NCBI RefSeq assembly: GCF_018398875.1
Contig: NZ_JAGWDK010000002.1
Location: 400,401-464,400, forward strand
Reading direction: 5' to 3'
DNA length: 64,000 nt
From: Bradyrhizobium sp. sGM-13
GTDB taxonomy: Bacteria > Pseudomonadota > Alphaproteobacteria > Rhizobiales > Xanthobacteraceae
The notes beneath the pieces were generated by a model, which was not told the origin of the DNA, did no database searches, and saw only the letters and a program-made list of their open reading frames with translations. A program made the translations under genes and the position numbers. Below are positions 28,439 through 37,567 of the stretch, piece by piece; position 1 is the stretch's first letter; each line of letters opens with the position of its first letter.

Positions 28439-29283
28439 CCTCAGCGTCGCTTCGCCATGCCGGCTGGATTCTGCGCGGAAACCCGCTCACCGCCGTTGCC
28501 GCTGCCGGCGTTTTCCTGCTTGCGCTCATCGCCATTTTCGGGCCGTGGATCGTGCCGTATGATCCAATCGTCTCGAACGTGTCGCAAGCATTGATGCCGC
28601 CGAGCGCGGCGCACATCGCCGGCACGGATCAGCTCGGCCGCGACGTGTTCAGCCGCCTGATCGTCGCGGCACGGCTCGATCTCACCATCGCCCTCTCGGC
28701 AGTCGGAATCTCCTTTGCCATCGGCGCCGTCATCGGCGCGATTTGCGGCTACACCGGCGGCCGGCTCGATCGCGGCGTCGGCCGCTTCGTCGACGTCGTG
28801 ATGGCCTTCCCGCTTTTCGTGCTGGCCATGGCGATGGTCGCGGCGCTCGGCAATCGAGTCGAGAACATCGTCATCGCGACCGCCATCATCAATCTGCCGT
28901 TCTACATCCGTTTTGCGCGGGCGGAGGTGAATGTCCGCCGCAATGTCGGCTGGGTCGAAGCGGCGCGCGCCTGCGGCGACAGCCACCTCTCGGTCGTGCT
29001 GCGCTTCCTGCTGCCGAACGTGCTGCCGGCCATGGCGGTGCAGATCTCGCTCAATCTCGGCTGGGCGATCCTCAATGCCGCCGGACTTTCCTTTATCGGC
29101 CTCGGCGTCAAACCGCCGACGCCGGAATGGGGCATCATGGTTGCGGAGGGCGCGCGCTTCATTTCCACCGGCAAATGGTGGCTGGTCGCCTTTCCGGGCC
29201 TGGCGCTGATGCTGACCGTGCTGTGCTTCAACCTGCTCGGCGACGGGGTGCGCGATATTCTCGATCCCCGCATGCGAACATGA
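28435..29283 (+). CDS. ABC transporter permease, DppC type (second system)
   Basis: A 282-residue permease with a short N-terminus followed by a hydrophobic helix (residues 20-45) and the family motif IAGTDQLGRDVFSRLIVAAR near 61-80. The EAA-loop sequence EAARACGDSHLSVVLRFLLP is near 177-196. It overlaps both neighbours by four bases, so permeases and ATPase are made in fixed ratio. Paralogous to the subunit at 16069 but clearly diverged, which argues for a different ligand rather than recent duplication. Confidence 0.92.
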   Translation: MTSASLRHAGWILRGNPLTAVAAAGVFLLALIAIFGPWIVPYDPIVSNVSQALMPPSAAHIAGTDQLGRDVFSRLIVAARLDLTIALSAVGISFAIGAVIGAICGYTGGRLDRGVGRFVDVVMAFPLFVLAMAMVAALGNRVENIVIATAIINLPFYIRFARAEVNVRRNVGWVEAARACGDSHLSVVLRFLLPNVLPAMAVQISLNLGWAILNAAGLSFIGLGVKPPTPEWGIMVAEGARFISTGKWWLVAFPGLALMLTVLCFNLLGDGVRDILDPRMRT

Positions 29284-30947
29284 CCAAATCGCTGCTGGCC
29301 TTAAGCGACCTGCACGTCACCTTCTCGACACGGCGTGGGCTTGTCGAGGCGGTACGCGGCGTCACGCTGTCGCTCGGCGAGGGCGAGATGCTCGGCCTCG
29401 TCGGCGAGAGCGGCTCGGGCAAATCGGTCACCGGCTTTGCGATTACGCGCCTGCTCGATGCGGCCGGGCGGATCACGGCGGGCGACATCCGATTTCGCGG
29501 GCAGGACATCACGCGGATATCGGCGGGTGATTTCCGCCATCTGCATGGCGCGGCGATGGCGATGATCTTCCAGAACCCGCGTGCAGCGCTCAATCCGATC
29601 CGTGCCGTCGGGGACCAGATCGCCGACGCGATCACGGCCCACAAGCGAATGCCCCGCGGTGAAGCGCGCGCGCAGGCGCTGGAGCTGCTGCGCGCCGTGC
29701 AAATTCGCGATCCCGAAAAGCGGATGGCCGCTTACCCCCACGAACTCTCCGGCGGCATGTGCCAGCGCGTGATGATCGCCATGGCGATTTCCTGCAACCC
29801 GGCGCTCTTAATCGCCGACGAACCGACCACCGGCCTCGACGTCACGACGCAAAAGGTCGTGATGGATCTTTTGACCGGGATTGCGGCCGAGCGCGGCATG
29901 GCGACGATCCTGATCACCCATGACCTCGGTCTGGCCGCCCGCTACTGTCGTCGCGTCGTGGTGATGGAGCGGGGCCGGCTTGTCGAGGAGGCCGAACCGA
30001 AGACTCTCTTCCGCGCACCACAGCACCCCTACACCAGACGTCTGGTGGCGGCTTCGCCCACGGCGAATTCACGGATCGCAGACCTGGTGCCGGAAGAGGA
30101 GCGGGGGCGGCACCTTGTGATGCACGTCGCGTCCCGGCCGCGGCCTGCGCCGGGTACGCCTCCCCTGCTGGAGGTGCAGAAACTCGCAAAGCGGTTCGAT
30201 CAGGGCGCCGCGGCGGTAGCAGACTTTTCCATGACGATCAGCGCCGGCGAGAGCGTCGGTCTGGTCGGCGAATCCGGTTCCGGCAAGAGCACGACGTCGC
30301 GGATCATCTGCCGGCTAATCGATCCAAGCGAGGGGGAGATCGCGTTCGAGGGACAGTCGATCGGCCATATCCCGGCCCGCGATTTTCACCGGTCGTCGTT
30401 TCGCAAGGACATCCAGATCGTCTTTCAGGATCCGAATGACAGCCTCAACCCGCGGTTCACCGCCTTTGACTGCATCGCCCATCCGCTGCTGCGGCTTGGC
30501 GGCATGCGCCCGGGCGACGCATTGCGGCAGCGGGTGGAGGAGTGCGCGCAGCGCGTGGGACTCGGGATCGAATTGCTGACGCGCTTTCCGCATCAACTCT
30601 CGGGCGGCCAGAAGGCCCGTGTCGGCATCGCCCGCGCCATCGCGTGCCGGCCGCGCCTGTTGGTGCTGGACGAGCCGACGGCGGCGCTCGACGTTTCGGT
30701 GCAGGCGGTGGTGCTGCAACTGCTCGACCGGTTGCGCCGCGAGGATGACTTGGCCTTCCTTTTTGTCAGCCACGACCTCAACGTCGTTCGCATGATGTGC
30801 GATCGGACCATCGTGCTGCAAAACGGCCGCATCGTCGAGCAGGGCGAGAGCCGGGCGATGTTCGACAATCCGAAAACCGCTTACACGCGCGAGCTGGTCG
30901 AAGCTGTGCCGCATATCGAGCCGGAGCTGGCTGCGTTCGCGACCTGA
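29280..30947 (+). CDS. Fused double ATP-binding protein of the dipeptide-type transporter
   Basis: Two ATPase domains in one 555-residue chain, replacing separate DppD and DppF subunits. Domain 1 has Walker A GESGSGKS (about 42-49), signature LSGGMCQR (about 157) and Walker B IADEPTTGLD (about 178). A linker near 270-295 leads to domain 2, with Walker A GESGSGKST (about 330), signature LSGGQKAR (about 440) and Walker B LDEPTAALD. Both sites look competent. The start ATG 29280 overlaps the permease stop. Such GsiA-type fusions are known in glutathione and related importers; here it distinguishes the second system from the unfused first one. Confidence 0.92.
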   Translation: MTKSLLALSDLHVTFSTRRGLVEAVRGVTLSLGEGEMLGLVGESGSGKSVTGFAITRLLDAAGRITAGDIRFRGQDITRISAGDFRHLHGAAMAMIFQNPRAALNPIRAVGDQIADAITAHKRMPRGEARAQALELLRAVQIRDPEKRMAAYPHELSGGMCQRVMIAMAISCNPALLIADEPTTGLDVTTQKVVMDLLTGIAAERGMATILITHDLGLAARYCRRVVVMERGRLVEEAEPKTLFRAPQHPYTRRLVAASPTANSRIADLVPEEERGRHLVMHVASRPRPAPGTPPLLEVQKLAKRFDQGAAAVADFSMTISAGESVGLVGESGSGKSTTSRIICRLIDPSEGEIAFEGQSIGHIPARDFHRSSFRKDIQIVFQDPNDSLNPRFTAFDCIAHPLLRLGGMRPGDALRQRVEECAQRVGLGIELLTRFPHQLSGGQKARVGIARAIACRPRLLVLDEPTAALDVSVQAVVLQLLDRLRREDDLAFLFVSHDLNVVRMMCDRTIVLQNGRIVEQGESRAMFDNPKTAYTRELVEAVPHIEPELAAFAT

Positions 30948-31096
30948 TGACTGCCACGAGGCCCGCAAGAGCCGCTTTCGATCGATCGGTTGCAGCGGCG
31001 TTACGCTGCGTCGTCCAATGGAATACAGCGCCATGTCTCGGGTGATTACAAATTATGCAGATCGAGTTAAAAAGGCGGCAGATGATGCCGTGGCAC

Positions 31097-31615
31097 TCAA
31101 TCGAATAGGGCAGTAGCGCTTTCGCGATTGGAGTGTGCCGCGACGATGCGCTGCATCATGTCGATGAATACGGCTTGCTCCCGTTCACTTAAATTATCGA
31201 GCGTTGCGCGGTGCGCGGCCCGCGCCGAGGCCTCGATTTTTGCCAGAAGCGCCGCTCCTGCCGGGCTCAATTTACAGAGCCGCGCGCGGCGGTCCTCGTC
31301 ATCCACGGCCCTCTCGACGAAATTGCGGGCGGCCAGCCGCTTGAGCGCTCCGGTCGTCGTCGTCCTGTCCAGCGCAATATCGGCCGCCAATGTGGTCTGA
31401 TCGGCGGTTTTCCGCACCGCAAGCGCCGAAAGCAGGCTGTATTGCAGTGGTGTGATCTCGAATTCACCGCATGCTTCCTGAAATAGCGCGACATGGATCT
31501 GATGCAGCCGCCGGATCAGAAAGCCCGGTCGTTCTGACAGCGGCCAGGGGCGATGTCTGGTCTCGCCACGACGCTTTTTTGCTTTCCGCAACGCACTCTC
31601 CCCGCCTCGGAACAT
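31097..31615 (-). CDS. MarR-family transcriptional regulator
   Basis: A 172-residue winged-helix regulator. The core MarR fold spans about residues 30-165: the DNA-recognition helix lies in TTLAADIALDRTTTTGALKR (about 74-93) and the wing in VDDEDRRARLCKLSPAG (about 103-119), a signature for MarR proteins that sense small aromatic or heterocyclic ligands. The basic N-terminal 28 residues are an extension. It is divergent from the amidohydrolase-molybdenum hydroxylase operon; a 22-bp palindrome overlapping that operon's probable transcription start is its likely operator, so it probably represses until the substrate binds. Confidence 0.88.
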   Translation of the reverse strand: MFRGGESALRKAKKRRGETRHRPWPLSERPGFLIRRLHQIHVALFQEACGEFEITPLQYSLLSALAVRKTADQTTLAADIALDRTTTTGALKRLAARNFVERAVDDEDRRARLCKLSPAGAALLAKIEASARAAHRATLDNLSEREQAVFIDMMQRIVAAHSNRESATALFD

Positions 31616-31660
31616 CGATGCGATTAGCTCGATTCGATGGCCTTCGCCACGGGAAGATCA

Positions 31661-31676
31661 TGGCATGAAGTTTGCT
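31661..31676 (+). promoter_or_regulatory. Sigma-54 (-24/-12) promoter of the molybdenum hydroxylase operon
   Basis: TGGCATGAAGTTTGCT fits TGGCAYR-N4-TTGCW exactly with GG (31662-31663) and GC (31674-31675) ten bases apart. The predicted start near 31687 falls inside the 22-bp palindrome at 31684-31705, so RpoN activation and MarR repression would meet at one promoter. Confidence 0.75.
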
Positions 31677-31683
31677 CTTGTAA

Positions 31684-31705
31684 AATACGAAGTATGCTTC
31701 GTATT
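31684..31705. promoter_or_regulatory. 22-bp palindromic operator, probably for MarR
   Basis: AATACGAAG-TATG-CTTCGTATT has perfect 9-bp arms. It lies between the divergent MarR gene and the amidohydrolase gene, and over the predicted sigma-54 transcription start. Symmetry and size suit a MarR dimer; the assignment rests on position. Confidence 0.7.
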
Positions 31706-31753
31706 CTGGTGAGGGCGGGGTAACGCCGCCGGCGAAGACAGGAGAGATTGTTC

Positions 31754-33031
31754 ATGTCGATCAGCGCCACCTTCGACCAGCTTCTGCGCGGCGGCCGCGT
31801 GATCTGCCCGGCCTCCGGCATCGACGGGATCAGGGACGTTGCCATTCGCAATGGCAAGATCGCGGCGGTGCAGAGCGACATTTTGCCGACCAGCGCCAGA
31901 GAGGTGATCGACGTGAGCGGCAAGCTGGTATTGCCGGGCCTCATCGATACCCACGCGCATGTCTATCAATATGTCACCGGCCGCTTCGGCATGAATGCCG
32001 ACATGGTGGGCGTGCAGTCCGGCGTGACGACATTGGTCGATCAGGGCGGTCCGTCCTGCATGACGTTGCCGGGCTTCCGACACTTCGTCGCCGAACCTGC
32101 GAGGTCGCGCGTTTATGCCTTCCTGTCGGCTTATCTGGTGGGCGGGCTAGAGGGTCATTACTATCCGCAACTCTATAGTCCTGAAGGCGTCGATATCGAC
32201 GCCACAGTGAAGGCGGCGACGGCCAATCTCGACATTGTTCGCGGCATCAAGGCCCATGCGGAAATCGGCGGTTTCGCGCGCTGGGGCATTCGCGTCATCG
32301 AAATGGCGGCCGAGATCGGACGCCGCGCCGATCTGCCGGTCTATGTGCATTTCGGCCAGCTCTGGGGCCTGCCCGAAAGCGGCACCAACGGCGAAGACGT
32401 CGATACGATTTTAGCGCGCGTAATTCCTTTGTTGCGCGAAGGCGATGTGCTGGCGCATCCGTTCACGCGTCATCCGGGAGGCTTCGTCAACCGTGAGGGT
32501 GAAGTGCATCCGGTGATTCAGGCGGCGCTCGATCGCGGCTTGAAGGTCGACGTCGGTCACGGCAGTCATTTCTCCTATCGTCTCGCCAAAAAAGCGATCG
32601 CCGCCGGAATTATTCCCACCACGCTCGGCGCGGACATTCACGGTTACAACACCCATGTGCCGGCGCCTGCCGGCACCCCGGACCAACACGAGGACGACGA
32701 AAATCATCCCTTCGCCGGCCAGGCCAAGTTTAGCCTGGTCCAGGCGATGAGTTCGATGATGGCGCTCGGGCTCACGCTTGAACAGGTCGTGCCGATGGTC
32801 ACCTCCAACCCGGCCAGGATGCTCGGCCGTGCTGACGAGATCGGCGCTCTCAAAGTTGGCAGGGACGCCGACGTCTCGGTGATCACGGAGCGAACCGGAC
32901 GATTTGTCCTTCGCGACAACGAGAACAATGAAGTCATCGCCGAGCGTCTGCTGCAGCCTGAGTTCTGCCTGCGCGCCGGTGCGCGATACGACGCTGTGGC
33001 GCCAATTCTGCCGCAGGCCGTTGCGGCGTAG
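31754..33031 (+). CDS. Amidohydrolase/deacetylase-family metallohydrolase (copy 2)
   Basis: A 425-residue member of the dihydroorotase-like amidohydrolases, started at ATG 31754 behind AGGAGAG; a TTG six bases earlier is in frame. Metal ligands include H67 and H69 (IDTHAHVYQYVTG), the probable carboxylated K166 (RGIKAHAEIGG), a histidine in YVHFGQLWG, one in LAHPFTRHPGG and D in LGADIHGYN. It belongs to the same subgroup as the protein at 12191 but is longer by an insert containing a His/Asp/Glu-rich stretch (DQHEDDENHPF). As the first gene of the MarR/sigma-54-controlled operon it probably opens the ring hydroxylated by the enzyme encoded next. Confidence 0.85.
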   Translation: MSISATFDQLLRGGRVICPASGIDGIRDVAIRNGKIAAVQSDILPTSAREVIDVSGKLVLPGLIDTHAHVYQYVTGRFGMNADMVGVQSGVTTLVDQGGPSCMTLPGFRHFVAEPARSRVYAFLSAYLVGGLEGHYYPQLYSPEGVDIDATVKAATANLDIVRGIKAHAEIGGFARWGIRVIEMAAEIGRRADLPVYVHFGQLWGLPESGTNGEDVDTILARVIPLLREGDVLAHPFTRHPGGFVNREGEVHPVIQAALDRGLKVDVGHGSHFSYRLAKKAIAAGIIPTTLGADIHGYNTHVPAPAGTPDQHEDDENHPFAGQAKFSLVQAMSSMMALGLTLEQVVPMVTSNPARMLGRADEIGALKVGRDADVSVITERTGRFVLRDNENNEVIAERLLQPEFCLRAGARYDAVAPILPQAVAA

Positions 33032-33068
33032 CTAGGTCAGCGCCAGTTCGATCGGGGAGAACGTCACC

Positions 33069-35453
33069 GTGCGCAGTGAGCGCGAGTTTCCTTCCGCAGG
33101 CGGAGCGGGCGCCGGACAAGGCGTCGGCGCGCGTCTGCCGCGGAAGGAAGACGATCGGCTGATGCGGGGCCGCGGCCAGTTCGTGGCCGACATTCGCCTT
33201 GCCGGGCTGCAGGACGTCGCTTTTGTGCGCAGCCCTTTGGCGCATGCGCTGATCCGCGGCATCCATGTGCCGGAACGTTTTCGCGGCAGTGTCTTCACTG
33301 CGGCGGATCTCGCCGGCGTCAATCCGATCCGCGCGGTTTCAGGGTTGCCGGGCTTCAAAATTTCCGAGCAGCCGGTGCTCGCCACTGGCAAAGTGCGTCA
33401 AGTCGGAGAACTCGTCGCCATGTGCCTGGCGCCGACGCGCGCCGAAGCCGAGGACATCGCGGCGGCGGTGATGCTCGATCTCGAAGAGCTTCCCGCGGTC
33501 CACGACATGCGACGGGCGCGCGAGCCGGGTTCGGCTCTGGTGCATGAGCATTGGGGCGACAACGTCTTTCTCGAAACCAATTTCGAGGTCGACATCTCCG
33601 GGGCGCTCGATGCGCCGATCAAGGTGTCGCGCGAGATATCGACTGCGCGGCAGTGTATGTCGCCGCTCGAGGGGCGAGGCGTGGTCGCGACCTTCGATCA
33701 CCGTCTCGACCAGCTCACGCTCTATTCCTCGGCCCAGATGCCGCACATCACGCGCAGCGGCCTTGCCGAATGCCTCGGCATGGAGCAGGGCCGAATCCGG
33801 ATCGTTTCGCCTGATGTCGGCGGCGGCTTCGGGCACAAGGGAATCCTGCTGCCGGAAGAAGTCTGTCTTTCGTGGCTAACGATGCGTCGCGGCCATCCGG
33901 TGCGCTGGACCGAGGATCGCCGCGAGCATCTCATCGCCAGCTCCAACTGTCGCGAGCACCATTACAGGATCACCGTCTATGCCGATCGTGACGGCCGGCT
34001 GCGGGGCATCGACTGCGAAGCGACCGTCGATTCCGGCGCTTACTCGTCCTATCCGTTCTCGGCGTGCCTTGAGGCGGCGCAGGTCGCCAGCATCCTGCCT
34101 GGACCTTATTTGATGCCGGCCTATCGCTGCCGGACGTTTTCGGTCGCCACCAACAAGTGTCCGATACTGCCCTATCGCGGCGTGGCCCGCACCGGCGTCT
34201 GCTTCGCGCTGGAACTGATGCTCGATCTGGTCGCCGCGGAAGCCGGACTGGAGCCCGGCGAAGTGCGGCTGCGCAATCTGGTGCAGCCCGAGCAGATGCC
34301 GTTCGACAACATCACCAACAAGCACTTCGACAGCGGCGATTATCCCGAGGCGATGCGACGCGCCCTAGCAGCTATCGACGTCGAAGGCGTGCGCGAACGC
34401 CAGCGCAAGGGCGAGGCAGATGGACGCCGGATCGGCGTCGGCGTCTCCATCTATTGCGAGCAGGCCGCGCATGGGACGTCGGTCTATTCCGGCTGGGGCA
34501 TCCCGATGGTGCCCGGCCATGAACAGGCGTCCGCGCGCCTGACACCGGACGGCGGCCTCGAACTGCGGGTCGGGGTGCATTCGCATGGGCAGGGCATGGA
34601 GACGACGCTCGCGCAGGTCGCTCATGAGATGCTGGGTGTCGACGTCGCCAAAGTACGCATCATCCTCGGCGACACGGCGATGACGCCGTACTCCACGGGC
34701 ACGTGGGGCTCGCGCTCGATGGTGATGGCGGGCGGCGCCGTCGCAACCGCCTGTCGTGAGCTGGGCGAGCGCGCCAGACGCATCGGTGCCAAGTTGTTGC
34801 AGCACGATCCGGCTGCGGTCGTGCTGCAGAACGGCGAAGTTCGCGGCGTCAACGGCAGCGTCACCTTGAAGGAAATCGCCCATACCTGGTATCGCCGCCC
34901 GCAGGATCTGCCTGCTGACGTTGATCCCGGCGGACTGGAGGTCACGGCAGGCTACAAGCCGCAGCGCGACACCGGAACCTTCAGCTATGCCGCGCATGCC
35001 GCGATCGTCGCGGTCGATCCGGATCTCGGAGAGGTCGAGATCCTTGATTATGTCATCGTCGAGGACGGCGGCGTTCTCGTCAATCCGATGGTCGTGGACG
35101 GCCAGATCTATGGCGGTCTGGCCCAGGGCATCGGCACCGCGCTGTACGAGGAGATGCCGTTCGACGCCGCCGGTCAGCCGCTGGCGACGACGCTCGCGGA
35201 CTATCTGCTGCCTGGTCCCACCGAAGTGCCGACGCCGCGTCTCGATCACATGGAGACCCCGTCGCCGTATACGCAGTTCGGCGTGAAGGGCATCGGCGAG
35301 GGCGGCGCGATCGCTCCGCCCGCCGCGATCGCCAACGCCGTCAACGACGCGCTGCGGCCGCTCGGCGTTGAGCTGATGCAGTCGCCGATTACACCCTATC
35401 GCGTCGTCGAGGCGGTTCTGGCCGCGCGCGACGCAGAAAGGCCGGCGGCATGA
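33069..35453 (+). CDS. Molybdenum hydroxylase large subunit, xanthine dehydrogenase family (complex 1)
   Basis: A 794-residue molybdopterin-binding catalytic subunit that would hydroxylate a heterocycle or aldehyde with water as oxygen source. GGGFGHKG near residues 257-264 and PYRGVARTG near 363-371 line the cofactor site, and the active-site glutamate lies in GVKGIGEGGAIAPP near 748. The CO-dehydrogenase loop with the copper-binding cysteine (AYRCSFR) is absent, so this is not a true CO dehydrogenase. The GTG start at 33069 is the only reasonable one, with GGGGAGA nearby. Gene order is large, FAD, iron-sulfur subunit, all overlapping by ATGA. Confidence 0.9.
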   Translation: MRSEREFPSAGGAGAGQGVGARLPRKEDDRLMRGRGQFVADIRLAGLQDVAFVRSPLAHALIRGIHVPERFRGSVFTAADLAGVNPIRAVSGLPGFKISEQPVLATGKVRQVGELVAMCLAPTRAEAEDIAAAVMLDLEELPAVHDMRRAREPGSALVHEHWGDNVFLETNFEVDISGALDAPIKVSREISTARQCMSPLEGRGVVATFDHRLDQLTLYSSAQMPHITRSGLAECLGMEQGRIRIVSPDVGGGFGHKGILLPEEVCLSWLTMRRGHPVRWTEDRREHLIASSNCREHHYRITVYADRDGRLRGIDCEATVDSGAYSSYPFSACLEAAQVASILPGPYLMPAYRCRTFSVATNKCPILPYRGVARTGVCFALELMLDLVAAEAGLEPGEVRLRNLVQPEQMPFDNITNKHFDSGDYPEAMRRALAAIDVEGVRERQRKGEADGRRIGVGVSIYCEQAAHGTSVYSGWGIPMVPGHEQASARLTPDGGLELRVGVHSHGQGMETTLAQVAHEMLGVDVAKVRIILGDTAMTPYSTGTWGSRSMVMAGGAVATACRELGERARRIGAKLLQHDPAAVVLQNGEVRGVNGSVTLKEIAHTWYRRPQDLPADVDPGGLEVTAGYKPQRDTGTFSYAAHAAIVAVDPDLGEVEILDYVIVEDGGVLVNPMVVDGQIYGGLAQGIGTALYEEMPFDAAGQPLATTLADYLLPGPTEVPTPRLDHMETPSPYTQFGVKGIGEGGAIAPPAAIANAVNDALRPLGVELMQSPITPYRVVEAVLAARDAERPAA

Positions 35454-36286
35454 AACCGGCGCCCTTCGGCTACGAATGCCCACGCGACTTGCAGGCGGCA
35501 CTTGCCGTGCTCGGCGAGGCCAAGGCTTCTGCCAAGATCATCGCCGGCGGTCAGTCGCTTGGTCCGATGCTCAATCTGCGGCTGGTGGAGCCGCAGCTGA
35601 TCGTCGACATCTCCGGTCTCGCCGAGCTCAAGCAGGTCGAACGTCGTGGCGACGAACTCGTGCTTGGGGCCTGTGTCACCCATGCCGACATTGAGGACGG
35701 ACGTATTCCGGACGTCACGCGTGGCGCCATGCAGCGCGTCGCCGGCAACATCGCCTACCGCGCCGTGCGTAATCGCGGCACGGTCGGCGGATCTCTCAGC
35801 CATGCCGATCCCGCGGCAGACTGGGTATCCGCGCTCTCGGCGCTGGGTGCGCGATTGACGCTGCGAAGCCTTTCAGGCGCGCGCATGGTGACGATGGAGG
35901 ACTTCATCGTCGGTGCGCTCGAATCAGCGCTACGCGATGGCGAGATGGTCGAGACCATCCACGTCCCGGCGATGCCGGCATCGGCGCACTGGGGCTACGC
36001 CAAGAGCTGTCGCAAGACAGGCGAATTCGCGCATGCGATCGGCGCAATCCTGATCGATCCGAGCGCTGCGACCGCCCGCGTCGTGATCGGTGCGATCGAA
36101 TCGGCGCCGATCGTCATCACAAGTGCGGCAGAGCTGTTCGGCGGACGCATTGCCGGCGATTATAAGGGTCGCTTCGATGCGCGTGTCGCTGATGTCCTGC
36201 TGGCAAAAGCGGGCGTCTCGAATGCTGCGCATCGGCATATTCATGTGAACGTGCTCAAGCGAGCGGTCAGCGAGGCCGCCGCATGA
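35450..36286 (+). CDS. Molybdenum hydroxylase FAD-binding subunit (complex 1)
   Basis: The 278-residue medium subunit that passes electrons from the iron-sulfur clusters to an acceptor through FAD. The two FAD signatures of the CoxM/XdhB family are clear: AGGQSLGPMLNLRL near residues 32-45 and TVGGSLSHADPAADW near 110-124. The C-terminal domain (about 175-278) closes over the flavin. It overlaps the genes on both sides by four bases, which fixes it as a part of this heterotrimer. Whether NAD or a quinone-linked carrier accepts the electrons is not visible. Confidence 0.92.
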   Translation: MKPAPFGYECPRDLQAALAVLGEAKASAKIIAGGQSLGPMLNLRLVEPQLIVDISGLAELKQVERRGDELVLGACVTHADIEDGRIPDVTRGAMQRVAGNIAYRAVRNRGTVGGSLSHADPAADWVSALSALGARLTLRSLSGARMVTMEDFIVGALESALRDGEMVETIHVPAMPASAHWGYAKSCRKTGEFAHAIGAILIDPSAATARVVIGAIESAPIVITSAAELFGGRIAGDYKGRFDARVADVLLAKAGVSNAAHRHIHVNVLKRAVSEAAA

Positions 36287-37488
36287 ACATGATTGCACTC
36301 ACCGTGAACCAACGCGCGGTGCGGGCTCTTGCGGAGCCGCGCACCCACCTCGCAGACTTCGTTCGCGAGAAGCTGGATCTGACCGGCACCCATCTTGGTT
36401 GCGAGCACGGCGTCTGCGGGGCGTGCACCGTGTTGCTCGACGGCGTGCCGGCGCGTTCGTGCATCACCTATGCGGTGGCCTGCGAAGGGGCAGAGGTCAC
36501 CACGATCGAAGGACTCGATGAGGACGAGGTTACGGCGGAACTGCGCGCGGCCTTCACCCGCGAGCATGCGCTGCAATGCGGCTATTGCACGCCGGGAATG
36601 CTGGTCTCCGCGCGCGATCTGGTGCTGCGCCTGCCGCAAGCCGACGAGCGCCTGATCCGCGTCGGATTGAGCGGCAATCTGTGCCGATGTACCGGCTATG
36701 TCGGTATCGTGCGGGCGGTGCAGTCCGTGATCGAAGCGCGGCGCGCTCGCGATATCGCGCCCGAACCGGACGGCGGCTGTAAGATCCTGGGTCCCGTGGG
36801 TTCGAGTCGAAGCGTGCATCATGGCGCGGACCGCGCCGAACGCGTCTGGCCGGCAGCAAGCGAACAAGCGTCGCCTGAAGCGGCCCGTTCGGTTTCTTCG
36901 ATTTCGGATTTCGTCCCGGCCACCGTTCTGAACCAACAGTTTAGCGTCACGCATCCGCCTGAGCAGGTATTTGAGATGTTTGACGACATCGCAGCCGTCG
37001 CAGCGTGCCTTCCCGGCGCGTCGTTGACGACGCCCCCGAAGCCGGAGCGCGTTGAAGGTGCGATTCGGGTCAGGATCGGTCCGATCGCCGCGACATTTCT
37101 GGGTGCCGCGCGCGTCGAACGAAATCCGACCGATATGTCCGGCCGCATCGTCGGCATCGGCAGCGACCGGCGCAGCCGGTCCTCGACGCAGGGCGAAATT
37201 CGCTATCGGCTGGTGCCGATCAAGCAGGGAACGCGGGTCGATCTTTCCATCGGGTACACGCTGACGGGCATGCTGGCGCAGGTCGGAAGGCCGGGGCTGG
37301 TGCGCGATCTCGCGGCGCGATTGATCGCGGAGTTCGCCGCCAATCTCGACCGCCGCCTGTCGGGTACGTCACCAGACGACGCCACGGCGGCCGAGCTGAA
37401 CGGCATGGCGCTAATTTTCAGTCTTTTGCGCGCGCAGGTGGCGCGTTGGGTTGGTCGTTTTTCGTCCAGGAATGACGGAGCAACGTGA
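36283..37488 (+). CDS. Iron-sulfur subunit fused to a CoxG-like SRPBCC domain (complex 1)
   Basis: A 401-residue fusion. Residues 1-155 are a complete small subunit with two [2Fe-2S] clusters: plant-type cluster cysteines C40, C45, C48 and C60, and helical-domain cysteines C99, C102, C134 and C136. After a 55-residue linker, residues about 215-370 form a CoxG/SRPBCC domain (FSVTHPPEQVFEMFDDIAAV, then CLPGASL). CoxG is normally a separate protein that tethers or matures carbon-monoxide dehydrogenase-like enzymes at the membrane. The fusion suggests constant membrane recruitment of this hydroxylase. The hydrophobic C-terminal tail (LIFSLLRAQVARW) fits membrane contact. Confidence 0.88.
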   Translation: MNMIALTVNQRAVRALAEPRTHLADFVREKLDLTGTHLGCEHGVCGACTVLLDGVPARSCITYAVACEGAEVTTIEGLDEDEVTAELRAAFTREHALQCGYCTPGMLVSARDLVLRLPQADERLIRVGLSGNLCRCTGYVGIVRAVQSVIEARRARDIAPEPDGGCKILGPVGSSRSVHHGADRAERVWPAASEQASPEAARSVSSISDFVPATVLNQQFSVTHPPEQVFEMFDDIAAVAACLPGASLTTPPKPERVEGAIRVRIGPIAATFLGAARVERNPTDMSGRIVGIGSDRRSRSSTQGEIRYRLVPIKQGTRVDLSIGYTLTGMLAQVGRPGLVRDLAARLIAEFAANLDRRLSGTSPDDATAAELNGMALIFSLLRAQVARWVGRFSSRNDGAT

Positions 37489-37567
37489 TGGATCGAAGTC
37501 TCCGCGCAATGCGGAAACGACGAGGTTTGGACTGCAAATAGATGAACAGCGTGAGATTGGAGAACAT

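Noticed and set aside
33069..37488. Annotation as aerobic CO dehydrogenase (coxL/coxM/coxS plus coxG)
   Set aside because: The active-site loop of the large subunit reads PYRGVARTG, without the cysteine of AYRCSFR, so it is a general molybdenum hydroxylase.
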